Positions 19,000 through 27,294 of a stretch of 64,000 bases of DNA are shown piece after piece. Source of the DNA: CAWFPR01 sp963817635 (lineage in GTDB: Bacteria; Acidobacteriota; Vicinamibacteria; Vicinamibacterales; 2-12-FULL-66-21). The position numbers and the translations under genes were made by a program. A model generated the notes under the pieces. It did not search any database and was not told the DNA's origin. It worked only from the letters and a program-made list of their open reading frames with translations. The DNA lies in the NCBI GenBank assembly GCA_963817635.1, contig CAWFPR010000021.1, positions 1-64,000 on the forward strand, read 5' to 3'. Position 1 is the first letter of the stretch. Each line of letters starts with the position of its first letter.

Positions 19000-19005
19000 A
19001 GTATA
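19000..19005 (-). promoter_or_regulatory. Candidate -10 box of the histidine kinase gene
   Basis: TATACT on the minus strand about 120 bases upstream of the kinase start, in the only AT-rich patch of the gap. No convincing -35 box was seen. Confidence 0.3.
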
Positions 19006-19029
19006 GCCCTCTCGATGAGGACTGCATGT

Positions 19030-19057
19030 CCGCACTGTAATCCTGCCTCTAGTGCGG
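19030..19057. terminator. Hairpin downstream of the acetyltransferase gene
   Basis: ccgcact and agtgcgg form a 7-bp stem with a 14-base loop, 56 bases beyond the acetyltransferase stop and upstream of the histidine kinase promoter region. It is a plausible terminator without a T tract. The bases between it and the stop (about 19081-19140) hold a decayed copy of the cttcgac/gtcgag dispersed repeat. Confidence 0.4.
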
Positions 19058-19112
19058 GCCTGGTTGGGCCCAGTCGAGCCTGGCCGGGTCGCGCCCTCGC
19101 CCTTCGACCATT

Positions 19113-20048
19113 TCAGGGCGACCCTGGGCCCTGTCGAGAGGTCGCCGCGTAGAGCAGATGCCCTCCAGCAGGGCGGAAACCGAGCGTCTCCAGGACCTCC
19201 TTGGAGATCTCCGCCGGGTGGACCTTCGGGAACCGGAGGGTCCCCGCGCCGAGTCGAGCGAGCAGTTGCTTCAGGCGGGCGCCACCGCCTGCCCCGAGCG
19301 CAGTCGACGGGCCTGCCCCGAGCGCAGTCGAGGGGCCTGCCCCGAGCGCAGTCGAGGGGTCGTCGATGAAGGAGCGAAACGACACAATCTCCGCGCCAGC
19401 CCCATCCTTTATATAGAGGAGGCAGGCCTCGATTCGCTCGTCCGAGGCCACGGCGAGGCCTGCGATGTCGTCCTTTCTTGCCGTAAGGGTCTCGACCGAG
19501 CGCTTCCAGCAGATCCGCGGGGCACCGTCATCTAGCAGGCCATTGGCCGCCAGGTCGTCCACCGTGACAGGAATCACCCATCGACTCGCGCCTGTCGAAG
19601 GGTCATGGCAGGCGGCTCCGATCTCCAGGACGTAGTCGGTCAGGCGCGCCTCCTCGACATATCCGCACGCGCTGAACAGGCCGCAGGCTGAGACGAGGGC
19701 CTCCGGGACCTCCGCGACGATTCGGGGCGGCCCGAGAATCGCGAGTTTCGAGCTGAGCGAGGCGAGCAGGTGCCTGCCGTGGCCCTGTCGGACGTGATCG
19801 GGATGGACGGCGATCGTGTGGACGAGCGTCCCGGACGGCCGCTTGGCGCCGATCAGAACGCCGATCGGGTCGGGGCCCGAGAAGGCGACCATGCAGCTGC
19901 TGCACCAGACCTGCAGGTCGCGGATCGACCGCTTGAACGACGCCGGCGTCACTGGAGGCTCGCCGGGAAAATACGGCGACCGGCAGCGATTCAGCGCGTC
20001 AACAAGCAGCCCGATGTCGTCCGTGCGGCAGAAGCGGTAGGAGGGCAC
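19113..20048 (-). CDS. GNAT-family N-acetyltransferase with internal PSTALGAG repeats
   Basis: About 311 residues from GTG 20048; an open frame continues upstream to 20120, but that part is translated TGGAAAA repeat DNA (IFHFPFSIFHF) and unlikely to be native. The GNAT core includes the acetyl-CoA loop VHTIAVHPDHVRQGHGRHLL. The second half (SRWVIPVTVDDLAANG and on) may be a degenerate second GNAT domain. It contains an in-frame run of three 24-bp units (19288-19359) coding for PSTALGAG, a dispersed repeat that seems to have expanded inside the gene. The substrate is unknown. It lies just downstream of the PCP_red stress protein on the same strand. Confidence 0.65.
   Translation of the reverse strand: MPSYRFCRTDDIGLLVDALNRCRSPYFPGEPPVTPASFKRSIRDLQVWCSSCMVAFSGPDPIGVLIGAKRPSGTLVHTIAVHPDHVRQGHGRHLLASLSSKLAILGPPRIVAEVPEALVSACGLFSACGYVEEARLTDYVLEIGAACHDPSTGASRWVIPVTVDDLAANGLLDDGAPRICWKRSVETLTARKDDIAGLAVASDERIEACLLYIKDGAGAEIVSFRSFIDDPSTALGAGPSTALGAGPSTALGAGGGARLKQLLARLGAGTLRFPKVHPAEISKEVLETLGFRPAGGHLLYAATSRQGPGSP
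19288..19359. repeat. Three 24-bp repeats inside the acetyltransferase gene
   Basis: cctgccccgagcgcagtcga followed by cggg or gggg, three copies in tandem, coding in frame for PSTALGAG on the minus strand. The unit resembles the spacer of the kinase leader ORFs near 49430, 52180 and 54890 (cccctcgactgcgcgcgggg), so it belongs to a dispersed repeat family of this genome. Confidence 0.85.
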
Positions 20049-20049
20049 G

Positions 20050-20083
<34 letters not shown>

Positions 20084-20127
20084 CAAAGCGCTCGTGGTGC
20101 GGCTCTTTTCCATTTCCCATCTTCCAT

Positions 20128-22173
20128 TTACCATTTCTCCCGTTTTTCCTGGGCGTTCAGCGCGCTCACCTCGTTGAGGTACCCGCCACGCTTCGCGCCC
20201 GGGGTGTCCTGATCGGGCGCGGCCGCGGGCCTGGCGGAAGGACTCGCCCCAGGCGCGGGATAGGCCGCGATCATTTCGGCCATCATCTTCTTGCCGATCT
20301 CGATGCCGTCTTCGACGAGCGGGAGGTCGATGGCTGTGGCGGCGCGCTCCCGCGCAAGCTCCTCGATCCGCTCCTGGGTCTTGCTCCTCATGTACCCGGC
20401 GGGGACCCGGAGGATCCGCTGCGCGGCCTCGCTGGTCCAGTCGAACGTCGAGATCAGGGGGTTCTTCCTGTCGTCACGCGCGATGAGCTTCGCGTCGTTG
20501 TCAAGACCGGGGGGCTTCGCTCCGGCGAGGCGCGCCGAAGGCGCGCCTGGCGTGCCCGGTTCGGCGGAGGACTTGATGTCAAGCGGCGCGCCGGTTTCCT
20601 CCTCGATCACCTGACGGGCGAAGTCGAGCGTGATCGCGTCGAGCTTCATCATGCGCGCGCGCTTTTCGACACGCGCCTTGACTCGCCGGCGCTGATACGC
20701 GTTCTTCATGGTCCAGAGGCCCTTCCGGGCATCCTCAGACCATCGGAGCTTGCGCCCGTCGTAGGTGGTCTCCTCCTGAAGACCTCCCTCCACCTCCGCG
20801 ATTCTCTCGATCATCTCCTGCGAGATCACCTCGAAATCCGTGGCGCCGCAGACGGTGCACTTGACGGCGCCGCTCTGCGTGGCCGTGACGCCGCACGCCC
20901 GGCACATCGACACCGGACCTGACTTCGCCCGCTCGAGCGCCACCGCCTCGGCCAGCGCCTTGGTCGCGTCCGAGGCGCGCTTCGGCATGAACCGATCCAT
21001 CGCTTCGTCAATCACCGCGCTCGTGATCACCGAGTGCCCCTTCTCGAGCGCCAGTCGAAGGACCCCGGTGCGGGCGATCCCCTTGACCTGCTCGGGCACG
21101 TGCTTCATGCGCTCCTCGGCCTCTGGCGTCCACCGTATGGTCTCCTCGGCGCGCACGTCGAGCCGCGGCACCTCGAGGCGCGTCGAGAGGAGGACATCGC
21201 AGGTCGCGGCGCGGAGAACGTTCTCCGTATTGCTCCCGAGTTCCTCCTCGTCGCCGGGGCTGTGCACGCCGATCCGGCCCATCACGATGAGCCACGGATT
21301 GGTCTTGCGCGCGTGATCGATGATCTTCTGGAAGGGCTTGCCGTCGAGGAGCGTCTTCCTGATCGCGACGCCCGCCTCGCTCGCCATCCGCTCGCCCACC
21401 TCGAGATGCGACTGATAGATCTGCGCGAGCCCGGTGTCGATGATCTCCTCGTGGAGCTGGTTCTGCTCCTCGAAGCGGAAGACCTTCGCCGCCTGCTCGG
21501 TGAGGACGTTGACGATGCCGTTGAAGACGGAGTAGTGGAGGTAGGGGTCGTACACGGCGATCGCTTCGATCTTCTTGCCGAACGTGCGCGCCAGATCGAT
21601 GGCGGTCATCAGCGCGCCGAACGACTGCGGGCTGCCGTCGACACCGACCAGGATGGTGTCGCGCTCGGCTTCGCCGGGCTCCGGCACGTGCTTGACGACC
21701 CAGACGTCGCGGTCGGCCTGCCGGGCGACGCGTTCGCAGACCGAGCCAATCACGCTGTCGCGCGCGCGCCCGATCCCCAGCGCGCCGATCACGACGAGGT
21801 CGTGCTCGGAACCGGCGAGGTCCTTGAGGATCTCGACATGGTGCTTCCCGTCCATCATCCGCGGCTCGAACTCGAGGCTCGACTCCCGGCAGAGGCGCGA
21901 CATGCCATCGAGATAGCTGTCGGAGATGAGCTTGAGTCCCATCGTGATGAGGCTGTCGTGGATCTTCCGCTGGCGCTCCAGTTCCACCTCATCGATGTAC
22001 TCCTCGGGCAGCGTGTACTCCATCTGCTTGAAGCGATAGTCGTGGAGCTTCGCCGCGTAGACGTGGCAGCCGACCAGCTTCGCGGAGAACGCCTTGCCCA
22101 GCGTGAGCGCGCAGGCGACGGCGCGGTTGGAGTAGTCCGAGTTGTCGACGGGCACGTAGACGCTCTTGTACAT
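20128..22173 (-). CDS. Tandem universal stress protein with zinc ribbon and three PCP_red domains
   Basis: A 681-residue soluble fusion. Two UspA domains occupy roughly 1-162 (KSVYVPVDNSDYS; VVIGALGIGRARDSVIGSVC) and 171-333 (ILVGVDGSPQSFGALMTAID; IVMGRIGVHSPGDEEELGSN), both with the G-2x-G-9x-G-type nucleotide loop at least partly kept. PCP_red-like segments follow at about 347-396 (RWTPEAEERMKHVPEQVKGI), 477-525 (RWSEDARKGLWTMKNAY) and 578-637 (DWTSEAAQRILRVPAGYMRS). A zinc ribbon with C424, C427, C439 and C442 lies between the first two. The Pro/Ala-rich tail looks flexible. The start is ATG 22173 with agagagg upstream. It lies about 100 bases behind the respiratory operon on the same strand, so it may be its last gene. 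Function unknown; a nucleotide- and tetrapyrrole-responsive role is only an inference. Confidence 0.8.
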   Translation of the reverse strand: MYKSVYVPVDNSDYSNRAVACALTLGKAFSAKLVGCHVYAAKLHDYRFKQMEYTLPEEYIDEVELERQRKIHDSLITMGLKLISDSYLDGMSRLCRESSLEFEPRMMDGKHHVEILKDLAGSEHDLVVIGALGIGRARDSVIGSVCERVARQADRDVWVVKHVPEPGEAERDTILVGVDGSPQSFGALMTAIDLARTFGKKIEAIAVYDPYLHYSVFNGIVNVLTEQAAKVFRFEEQNQLHEEIIDTGLAQIYQSHLEVGERMASEAGVAIRKTLLDGKPFQKIIDHARKTNPWLIVMGRIGVHSPGDEEELGSNTENVLRAATCDVLLSTRLEVPRLDVRAEETIRWTPEAEERMKHVPEQVKGIARTGVLRLALEKGHSVITSAVIDEAMDRFMPKRASDATKALAEAVALERAKSGPVSMCRACGVTATQSGAVKCTVCGATDFEVISQEMIERIAEVEGGLQEETTYDGRKLRWSEDARKGLWTMKNAYQRRRVKARVEKRARMMKLDAITLDFARQVIEEETGAPLDIKSSAEPGTPGAPSARLAGAKPPGLDNDAKLIARDDRKNPLISTFDWTSEAAQRILRVPAGYMRSKTQERIEELARERAATAIDLPLVEDGIEIGKKMMAEMIAAYPAPGASPSARPAAAPDQDTPGAKRGGYLNEVSALNAQEKREKW

Positions 22174-22203
22174 CTGAATCCTCTCTTTGTCGGCTCGCCG
22201 AAG

Positions 22204-22223
22204 CGCCTTGCGGCGCGAAGGCG
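22204..22223. repeat. Short palindrome upstream of the stress-protein gene
   Basis: cgcctt and aaggcg flank an 8-base GC-rich loop in the gap between the respiratory operon and the stress-protein gene. It could be a weak terminator or one more copy of the GC-rich dispersed palindromes; I see no T tract. Confidence 0.4.
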
Positions 22224-22272
22224 GCCGAACCCGCTTACACGCTCACTCGCTCTGGAGCTGATTCTCGACCGC

Positions 22273-23993
22273 TCACGCTCTGGTCGCTGCCGGCCGGTTC
22301 GGCTCATCGCCGAGTTCCCTGCGGGCGCGAGAGCCATAACGCCACCGCACCCACCCGACTACGGCAAGCTCGATGGCGAGAATGAGCAGCGCCGTCTTCA
22401 CCATCGGGCCAACCGCCGATGGCACCGTTTCCGGCTCGACGTAGAGCGAGTACCAGGCCGTGAGACCTCGCCTGCTGCCACGCTCGCGCGAGAGCCCGTC
22501 CCAGACCGAGAAGGCGACCGGCATGAACTCGCCGGGCACGAACGGGGCGCCCGCGCTTGCGCGAAGCGGCCGCTTGAAGATGACCGACCACTCTCCCTGG
22601 TCGTAGCTCGCGACACCCGTGAGATCGCCCGTGTCGTTGGGCGCGATGTCCCCGCTTCCCTTGCCGGTCAACTGAAGGGGATCGGGGCGGGCCAGGTCGA
22701 AGAACCACAGATCCACCGGGTTCTGGGCATCGCCGAAGATGAAATACGGCTTCCGCGCGCCGGTGGGCGTTTGTGAAGGAATCTGGATCGCGACGGCGTC
22801 GGAGAACTCGGACGTCTGGCTGGCCGGCGCTGTCGGCTCGGCGAACGGGTCCGCCGGAACCTGCTGGGCTGGCTTTACCTCCGCGTCGCCGAAGGGGCTG
22901 CCGCCGGCGTCCGGCGCGGCGCCTGGCGCGGCTTCCTCCTCTTCGGGAGGCACGGGAAGCGACGGCCCGTTCTTCCCGGCCTTCTGCGCGCTCATGTCGT
23001 GCCATTGAACGAGGAGCGCGATCGACTCGGAGTCGTAGATCGCCCGAACGGTCACCGACGTCGCGGGAGGATGGAATTCGCGTACGGGCTCCGTGATCTG
23101 CCCGACGATCGGAAAACGCGCCGGCGCCACGGAGTCGAAGCTCGCGGTCCCTTTGGCCAGGTCGATCGGATCCTGGACGTGCCTGACGACGACCAGGTTG
23201 GAGTAGCCGGGCCCGTCGCTCTCCGACAGGGAATCGATGTAGTCCGTGATCGCCCATCGCTGCTCGGGCGGGAGGGCATCGGCGAACGACGGCATCGGCG
23301 TGCCGTTGAGCCCCGTGCTCATCGTCCGGAAAATGTCTTCCCGCGAGCCGCCTCCCCGGAATGTCCACCGGTGCGCGAGGTCCGCCGGGCGTATCGGCTG
23401 CGACCAGTCGTCCACGAGCGTTGGAGCCGAGGGTCCGTCGCCGCGGCCGAGCGTGCCGTGGCATCGGACGCAGCCGTTGTCCACGTAGAGCTTCGTCCCG
23501 AGCTCGAATCGACTCCTTCGTGACTTTCGGCGCGCTCGGGAACGACACGGGCTGGGGGACGTTGTCGGGGCTCGAGAAGTCGGGGGAGAACGTCGTGATG
23601 AAGTACGCGAGGTTCGACACCTCCTCATCGGAGAGCGTGGGCCAGGCTGGGCATCGACGTGTACGGCATCCCGCGCCTGATGACGTTGATGAGGTCCTGG
23701 TGCGTCGGAAGCGCGCCGTTTGGGGTCGTCCGGATCTTGAACTTGCCCGTCGTGAAGTTCCGCGGCCTGGGATACAGGTGCGGAGCGGCATAACCTTCGC
23801 CATCACCCGCGTCACCGTGGCACTGCGAACAATTCTTGAGATAGAGCTGTTTGCCCGCCTCGCGCTGGGCCTCGGTCCCGACGTCGGGAGCCGCCGCGCG
23901 CGCCGATCCCATCAGCGCGACGCAGAACGACGCGGTCAGCACGGCGAAACCTGCGCCGATCAGGAGGCTTGGGCGCGGCGCGCGTGAAGTCAT
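22273..23993 (-). CDS. Diheme cytochrome c fused to an ethylbenzene dehydrogenase-type heme domain, frameshifted
   Basis: About 572 residues after removal of one extra base near 23648 and another near 23515. A signal or anchor (LIGAGFAVLTASFCVALMGS) is followed by a first heme site CSQCHG, a short MPYTSMP-type axial region, then a second cytochrome domain with CVRCHG and MSTGLNGTPMPSF. Next comes a beta-rich domain (VTVRAIYDSESIALLVQWHD ... NPVDLWFFDL) that resembles the heme b-binding gamma subunit of DMSO-reductase-family enzymes such as ethylbenzene dehydrogenase. A C-terminal helix (MVKTALLILAIELAVVGWV) anchors it. The start overlaps the stop of the upstream cytochrome gene (TAATG). It is the last cytochrome of the Act/bd-like operon and probably accepts or delivers electrons on the periplasmic face. 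Confidence 0.78.
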
Positions 23994-24808
23994 TACTTCG
24001 AGCCCTCCTCCTTTGCGCGAGGCCTCTGCCCGGTGGAATCGTAGAGGAAGAGGATGGCATCCCACATCTCGTCTTCCGTGAGGAACTTCTCCCAGGGCGG
24101 CATGGCCGTGGCCCACGGACCGCTTTCCTCGGGAAGCCCGGGGCCGCCCTTGGAAATTCGCCAGAACAGGTACGTCTCGCGAAGCATCGCGATGGTTCCC
24201 TTGTCGGTGAAGTTGGTCGGAATCGGGTCCAGCCCGTGCACGTACATGCCGTTGCCCGACAGGTTGTCGCCGTGGCAGAAGACGCAGTTCCGGTAGTAGA
24301 CCTTGCGGCCGTTCTCCACGTGCGTGCGGAACTCCGCCGGATTCGATGTCTCGAGATGCCGGAAGGGGTTTTCGCCGTTGTCGAGATCGACCTGCTTCTC
24401 GTGAACGGTGATCGTGGACGGCGACGCAGGATGGACCGTGCGCGAGAAGAGCGGAGGCTGAAGCGGGACGCTCATCTGGACGTAGACGTTCGCCGCCGCG
24501 AGCGCCGGAATCGCCACGACCGTCGCGGCGAGGAGAACGGTGTACCGCTTCTCGGTCATGAACCGGACGAGCGGCTGGGATACGGCGTCGCGGCGCTCCT
24601 GGCTGGAGGACAGGTACGCCAGGAGCGCCAGGGAGACGATCCCCATGTAGAGCGAGATCACCGAGGACGGAATCGGCGCCGTGAATCCGAAACGGAGCAG
24701 GACGTAGATGCCCAGCCACCACGCGCCGCCCCAGATCAGGAGTCCCGCCCGGCGCAGGCGAAGGAGCGCGAATACGGCGGCCACGGCGAGGACGACGAGG
24801 ATTTTCAT
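23993..24808 (-). CDS. Membrane-anchored monoheme cytochrome c
   Basis: A 271-residue protein with four likely helices (about 2-17, 23-40, 48-66 and 89-107) and a periplasmic cytochrome c domain. Heme is bound covalently at C175-x-x-C178-H179 (NCVFCHGDNLSGNG); a methionine in the WATAMPPWEKFLTEDEMWD segment is the likely axial ligand. The N-terminal helix set is unlike an ordinary signal anchor and may dock on the bd-like subunit. Start ATG 24808 overlaps the preceding stop by ATGA; its own stop overlaps the next start. Tight coupling argues for assembly in one complex. Confidence 0.8.
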   Translation of the reverse strand: MKILVVLAVAAVFALLRLRRAGLLIWGGAWWLGIYVLLRFGFTAPIPSSVISLYMGIVSLALLAYLSSSQERRDAVSQPLVRFMTEKRYTVLLAATVVAIPALAAANVYVQMSVPLQPPLFSRTVHPASPSTITVHEKQVDLDNGENPFRHLETSNPAEFRTHVENGRKVYYRNCVFCHGDNLSGNGMYVHGLDPIPTNFTDKGTIAMLRETYLFWRISKGGPGLPEESGPWATAMPPWEKFLTEDEMWDAILFLYDSTGQRPRAKEEGSK

Positions 24809-25434
24809 CGTGCAACGGCTCCATCGATCGCCGGATGGACGGGCATCAGCCGCGCGCTCCCCTTGGGAACCGCTGGAGGCTGCGCGCCCCCGGGCGCGGC
24901 GCCTGGGCCAGACGGCGGCTGCGGAGCCGGCGCCCCTCCGGGCGCGGCCGTACCACCGTTGTAGCGGTGAGTTGTCTGGAGCGTGACCGTCGCCGTGCCG
25001 CCGAGCGTCTGCAGATACGCGATCACGCAGAGGATCTCCTGATCGGTGAGGCCGACCGGAGGCTTGTTGATCGTCGGCATGCCCGGATTGAATCCCGGCA
25101 CGATGAAGGCGTTGGGTTCGTACATCGCCTGCGCGAAGTAGTCCACGTCGCTCAGGCCCGGTTCGCGCGCCTTCGCCCGGATATCGACGCCGTCGAGATC
25201 AGGGAACCGGAGCGCCCCGCTCTTTCCGATGGTGTGGCACGTGAAGCAGAGGCCCTTGCCGTCCATGATCTCGCGGCCGACCTTGACCATGTCGGCCGTC
25301 GTCAGGTCGGTCTTCAGGACGATCTCCTGAGGAGGCTGCACTTCCTTCTGCGGCACCATCTGGCCGACGTAGGCGTAGAACCCGGTCGTCAGAAAGACGA
25401 GAGCGCCGATGCGGACGATGATCGGGACTTTCAT
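24805..25434 (-). CDS. Membrane-anchored monoheme cytochrome c with proline-rich tail
   Basis: A 209-residue cytochrome. One N-terminal helix (VPIIVRIGALVFLTTGFYAY), then heme site C63-x-x-C66-H67 (GLCFTCHTIG); the axial methionine is probably in FNPGMPTINKPP. The last 50 residues are Gly/Pro/Ala-rich (APGGAPAPQPPSGPGAAPGG). It overlaps both neighbours by ATGA. The place directly after the bd-like subunit suggests that this cytochrome exchanges electrons with it. Confidence 0.8.
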   Translation of the reverse strand: MKVPIIVRIGALVFLTTGFYAYVGQMVPQKEVQPPQEIVLKTDLTTADMVKVGREIMDGKGLCFTCHTIGKSGALRFPDLDGVDIRAKAREPGLSDVDYFAQAMYEPNAFIVPGFNPGMPTINKPPVGLTDQEILCVIAYLQTLGGTATVTLQTTHRYNGGTAAPGGAPAPQPPSGPGAAPGGAQPPAVPKGSARLMPVHPAIDGAVAR

Positions 25435-27284
25435 GGCGTCTTGGTCCGACTCTCGAAATCGGGCCGGTCGTGCAGGCTGGCGATCCAGAACACGAAACCA
25501 ATCAGGAGGAAGAACCCGAGAACAGTCACCGAGACGACCTTGGTCGCGAAGCCGAGCGTGGGCGTGAAGGCGTCAACCGAGCGGTCCCGGATGATGCCGT
25601 AGACGTGCCAGTGCTGGCGCAGCCCCGAGCGCACGTAACCCATCAGACCCATGAGCCAGGTGAAGGTCACGGCGATGAAGATGAGCACGTACTGAGAGAT
25701 CGCCGGAATCCTTCCCCAGCGCACCTCGCCGGTCCGCTTCGCCCCGCGAAACAGGAAGACGTCGATCGCGGTGATCAACACCATGGCGAGCAGGACCGAG
25801 CCGACCTGTGGGACGGAGAGCTTGATCCGGACCGTCGCCTCGACGAAGTACCCCAGGATGCCGAGGCTGATGACCGTGATGGCCGCCCCCGCGAAGAGGA
25901 GGAGCTGCGCCGTGTGCCCCGCCTTCGCCCACGCGACCGTCGCGACCTTCCCCGTCCGGCGATAGAGGAGGAAGCTCATGAACGTCGTGAGGATCAGGAT
26001 GTTGACGGCGGTGTTCTTCGCCGACATCACGCCGAGGTAACCCAGGACCGGGTGCGACGATCCACCCATCGCGCGGAGCTCGGAGACGGTCGCGATGATC
26101 GATCGCGGCGTCGCCCAGACCATGAAGCAGAGCGTGATCGCGGCCAGGAGGTACTTGATGAACTTCTGGAGCGGCTGCTGGCCTTCAACGCGTCCCATGC
26201 CGAGCCAGAGGTAGTAGTTGGCCGCGAGGAACAGGTTGCCGATCAGGACCGCCTGGATGATGAACAGCCACGAAAAGGCCCCGCCCATCATCGTGAGCCC
26301 GAGCGTCTGCGAGTAGGCGTAGATCTCCTTCGCGAGCCAGTAGCCGGCGAAGGGGAGCGGAAGAAAGGCGCTGATCGCGACGAAGTTCCCGATGTAGCCC
26401 ATCCAGTCGTAGTGCGCCCGCTCCTCGTCGGTCTTCGCCTGCAGGAACTTCACGGCCGCGTAGGCGGCGGCGATCGATCCGCCGAACGCGACGTTGGCGA
26501 TCATTCGATGGACGTTGATCGGCATCCACGTGTAGTTGTAGACCGCGTCCCAGACGGAGATGACGGCCCCATTGCTGGACACGCCGTTCGGAGACGTCAT
26601 GAACGTCAGCCAGGCATTGGCGATCATCATGATGCCCGTGCCGACGAGGTTCAGGCCGAGCCCCAGACCAAGATGCACCAGGGGGTGGAACTTGCCCCAG
26701 CCGTAGTAGTAGGTGTAGAGGAAGAAGGCTTCCAGGAAGAACAGAATGACGTACGGCAGGAACGTGGGAGAGAACACGCTCATCAGGTAGTTCGTGAACT
26801 TCGGGTACAGGATGATCAGCATGAACGTCAGGCCTGCTCCGAAGGTCGCGGTGAGCGAGAAGGACACCGAGAGCAGCTTCGCGAACTCGTGCGCGAGCAG
26901 GTCGTATCGCACGTCTCCCGTCTTGTAGCCGATCGCCTCGATGATGAACGCGAAGATCGGGACGGCAAGGACGAACGCCGCGAACAGCAGGTGCAGCTGC
27001 GCGACCGCCCAGATGGCGACGCGGCTGCCGATGATCGGAAACGTCCGATACTCGACCTCCACGTAGGGCTTTGCCTGCGCCTGCTTCTCCGCTTCGGCCT
27101 TCTCGGCGGCGAGTCCCTCTTCGCGCGGGGTGACGTCGGCGGTCGCGACCGGCGCGCGGTAGGGATCCCTGTACTCCTGCCGCACCAGCAGCGAGGCCAT
27201 CTTCACGACGCTCGCGAACATCACGAGAACGACGATGGGACCGATCAGGACCAGCCACTTGCGGTTCATCACGGGCTTCATCAC
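25431..27284 (-). CDS. Cytochrome bd subunit I-like membrane protein (CydA-like) without the GRQPW motif
   Basis: A 617-residue polytopic protein. An extra N-terminal helix (8-33) and charged linker precede the CydA-like core. Recognisable CydA features: H98 in the AQLHLLF helix (heme ligand position), E185 in LFFLEAFFLYTY, the IANAWLTFMTSPNG signature after helix four, and H259 in NVHRMIANVAFGG. The GRQPW motif and the usual quinol loop of CydA are missing, and the C-terminal part (GYVRSGLRQHWHVYGIIRD) is unlike E. coli CydA. No CydB gene is present. bd-like subunits lacking the quinol site are known from Nitrospira and other lineages, associated with cytochrome c; here ActA, ActB and ActE precede it in the same operon. 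Its reaction (oxygen reduction, quinol oxidation or electron conduit) cannot be told from sequence. Confidence 0.8.
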   Translation of the reverse strand: MMKPVMNRKWLVLIGPIVVLVMFASVVKMASLLVRQEYRDPYRAPVATADVTPREEGLAAEKAEAEKQAQAKPYVEVEYRTFPIIGSRVAIWAVAQLHLLFAAFVLAVPIFAFIIEAIGYKTGDVRYDLLAHEFAKLLSVSFSLTATFGAGLTFMLIILYPKFTNYLMSVFSPTFLPYVILFFLEAFFLYTYYYGWGKFHPLVHLGLGLGLNLVGTGIMMIANAWLTFMTSPNGVSSNGAVISVWDAVYNYTWMPINVHRMIANVAFGGSIAAAYAAVKFLQAKTDEERAHYDWMGYIGNFVAISAFLPLPFAGYWLAKEIYAYSQTLGLTMMGGAFSWLFIIQAVLIGNLFLAANYYLWLGMGRVEGQQPLQKFIKYLLAAITLCFMVWATPRSIIATVSELRAMGGSSHPVLGYLGVMSAKNTAVNILILTTFMSFLLYRRTGKVATVAWAKAGHTAQLLLFAGAAITVISLGILGYFVEATVRIKLSVPQVGSVLLAMVLITAIDVFLFRGAKRTGEVRWGRIPAISQYVLIFIAVTFTWLMGLMGYVRSGLRQHWHVYGIIRDRSVDAFTPTLGFATKVVSVTVLGFFLLIGFVFWIASLHDRPDFESRTKTP

Positions 27285-27294
27285 AGCGCGTTCC

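Noticed and set aside
21034..22776. Plus-strand open frame of about 580 codons opposite the stress protein
   Set aside because: No family motif; charged, low-complexity composition caused by GC-rich antisense codons of a well-supported gene.
25431..27284. Canonical cytochrome bd quinol oxidase (cydAB)
   Set aside because: GRQPW and the quinol loop are absent, there is no cydB, and c-type cytochromes surround it.
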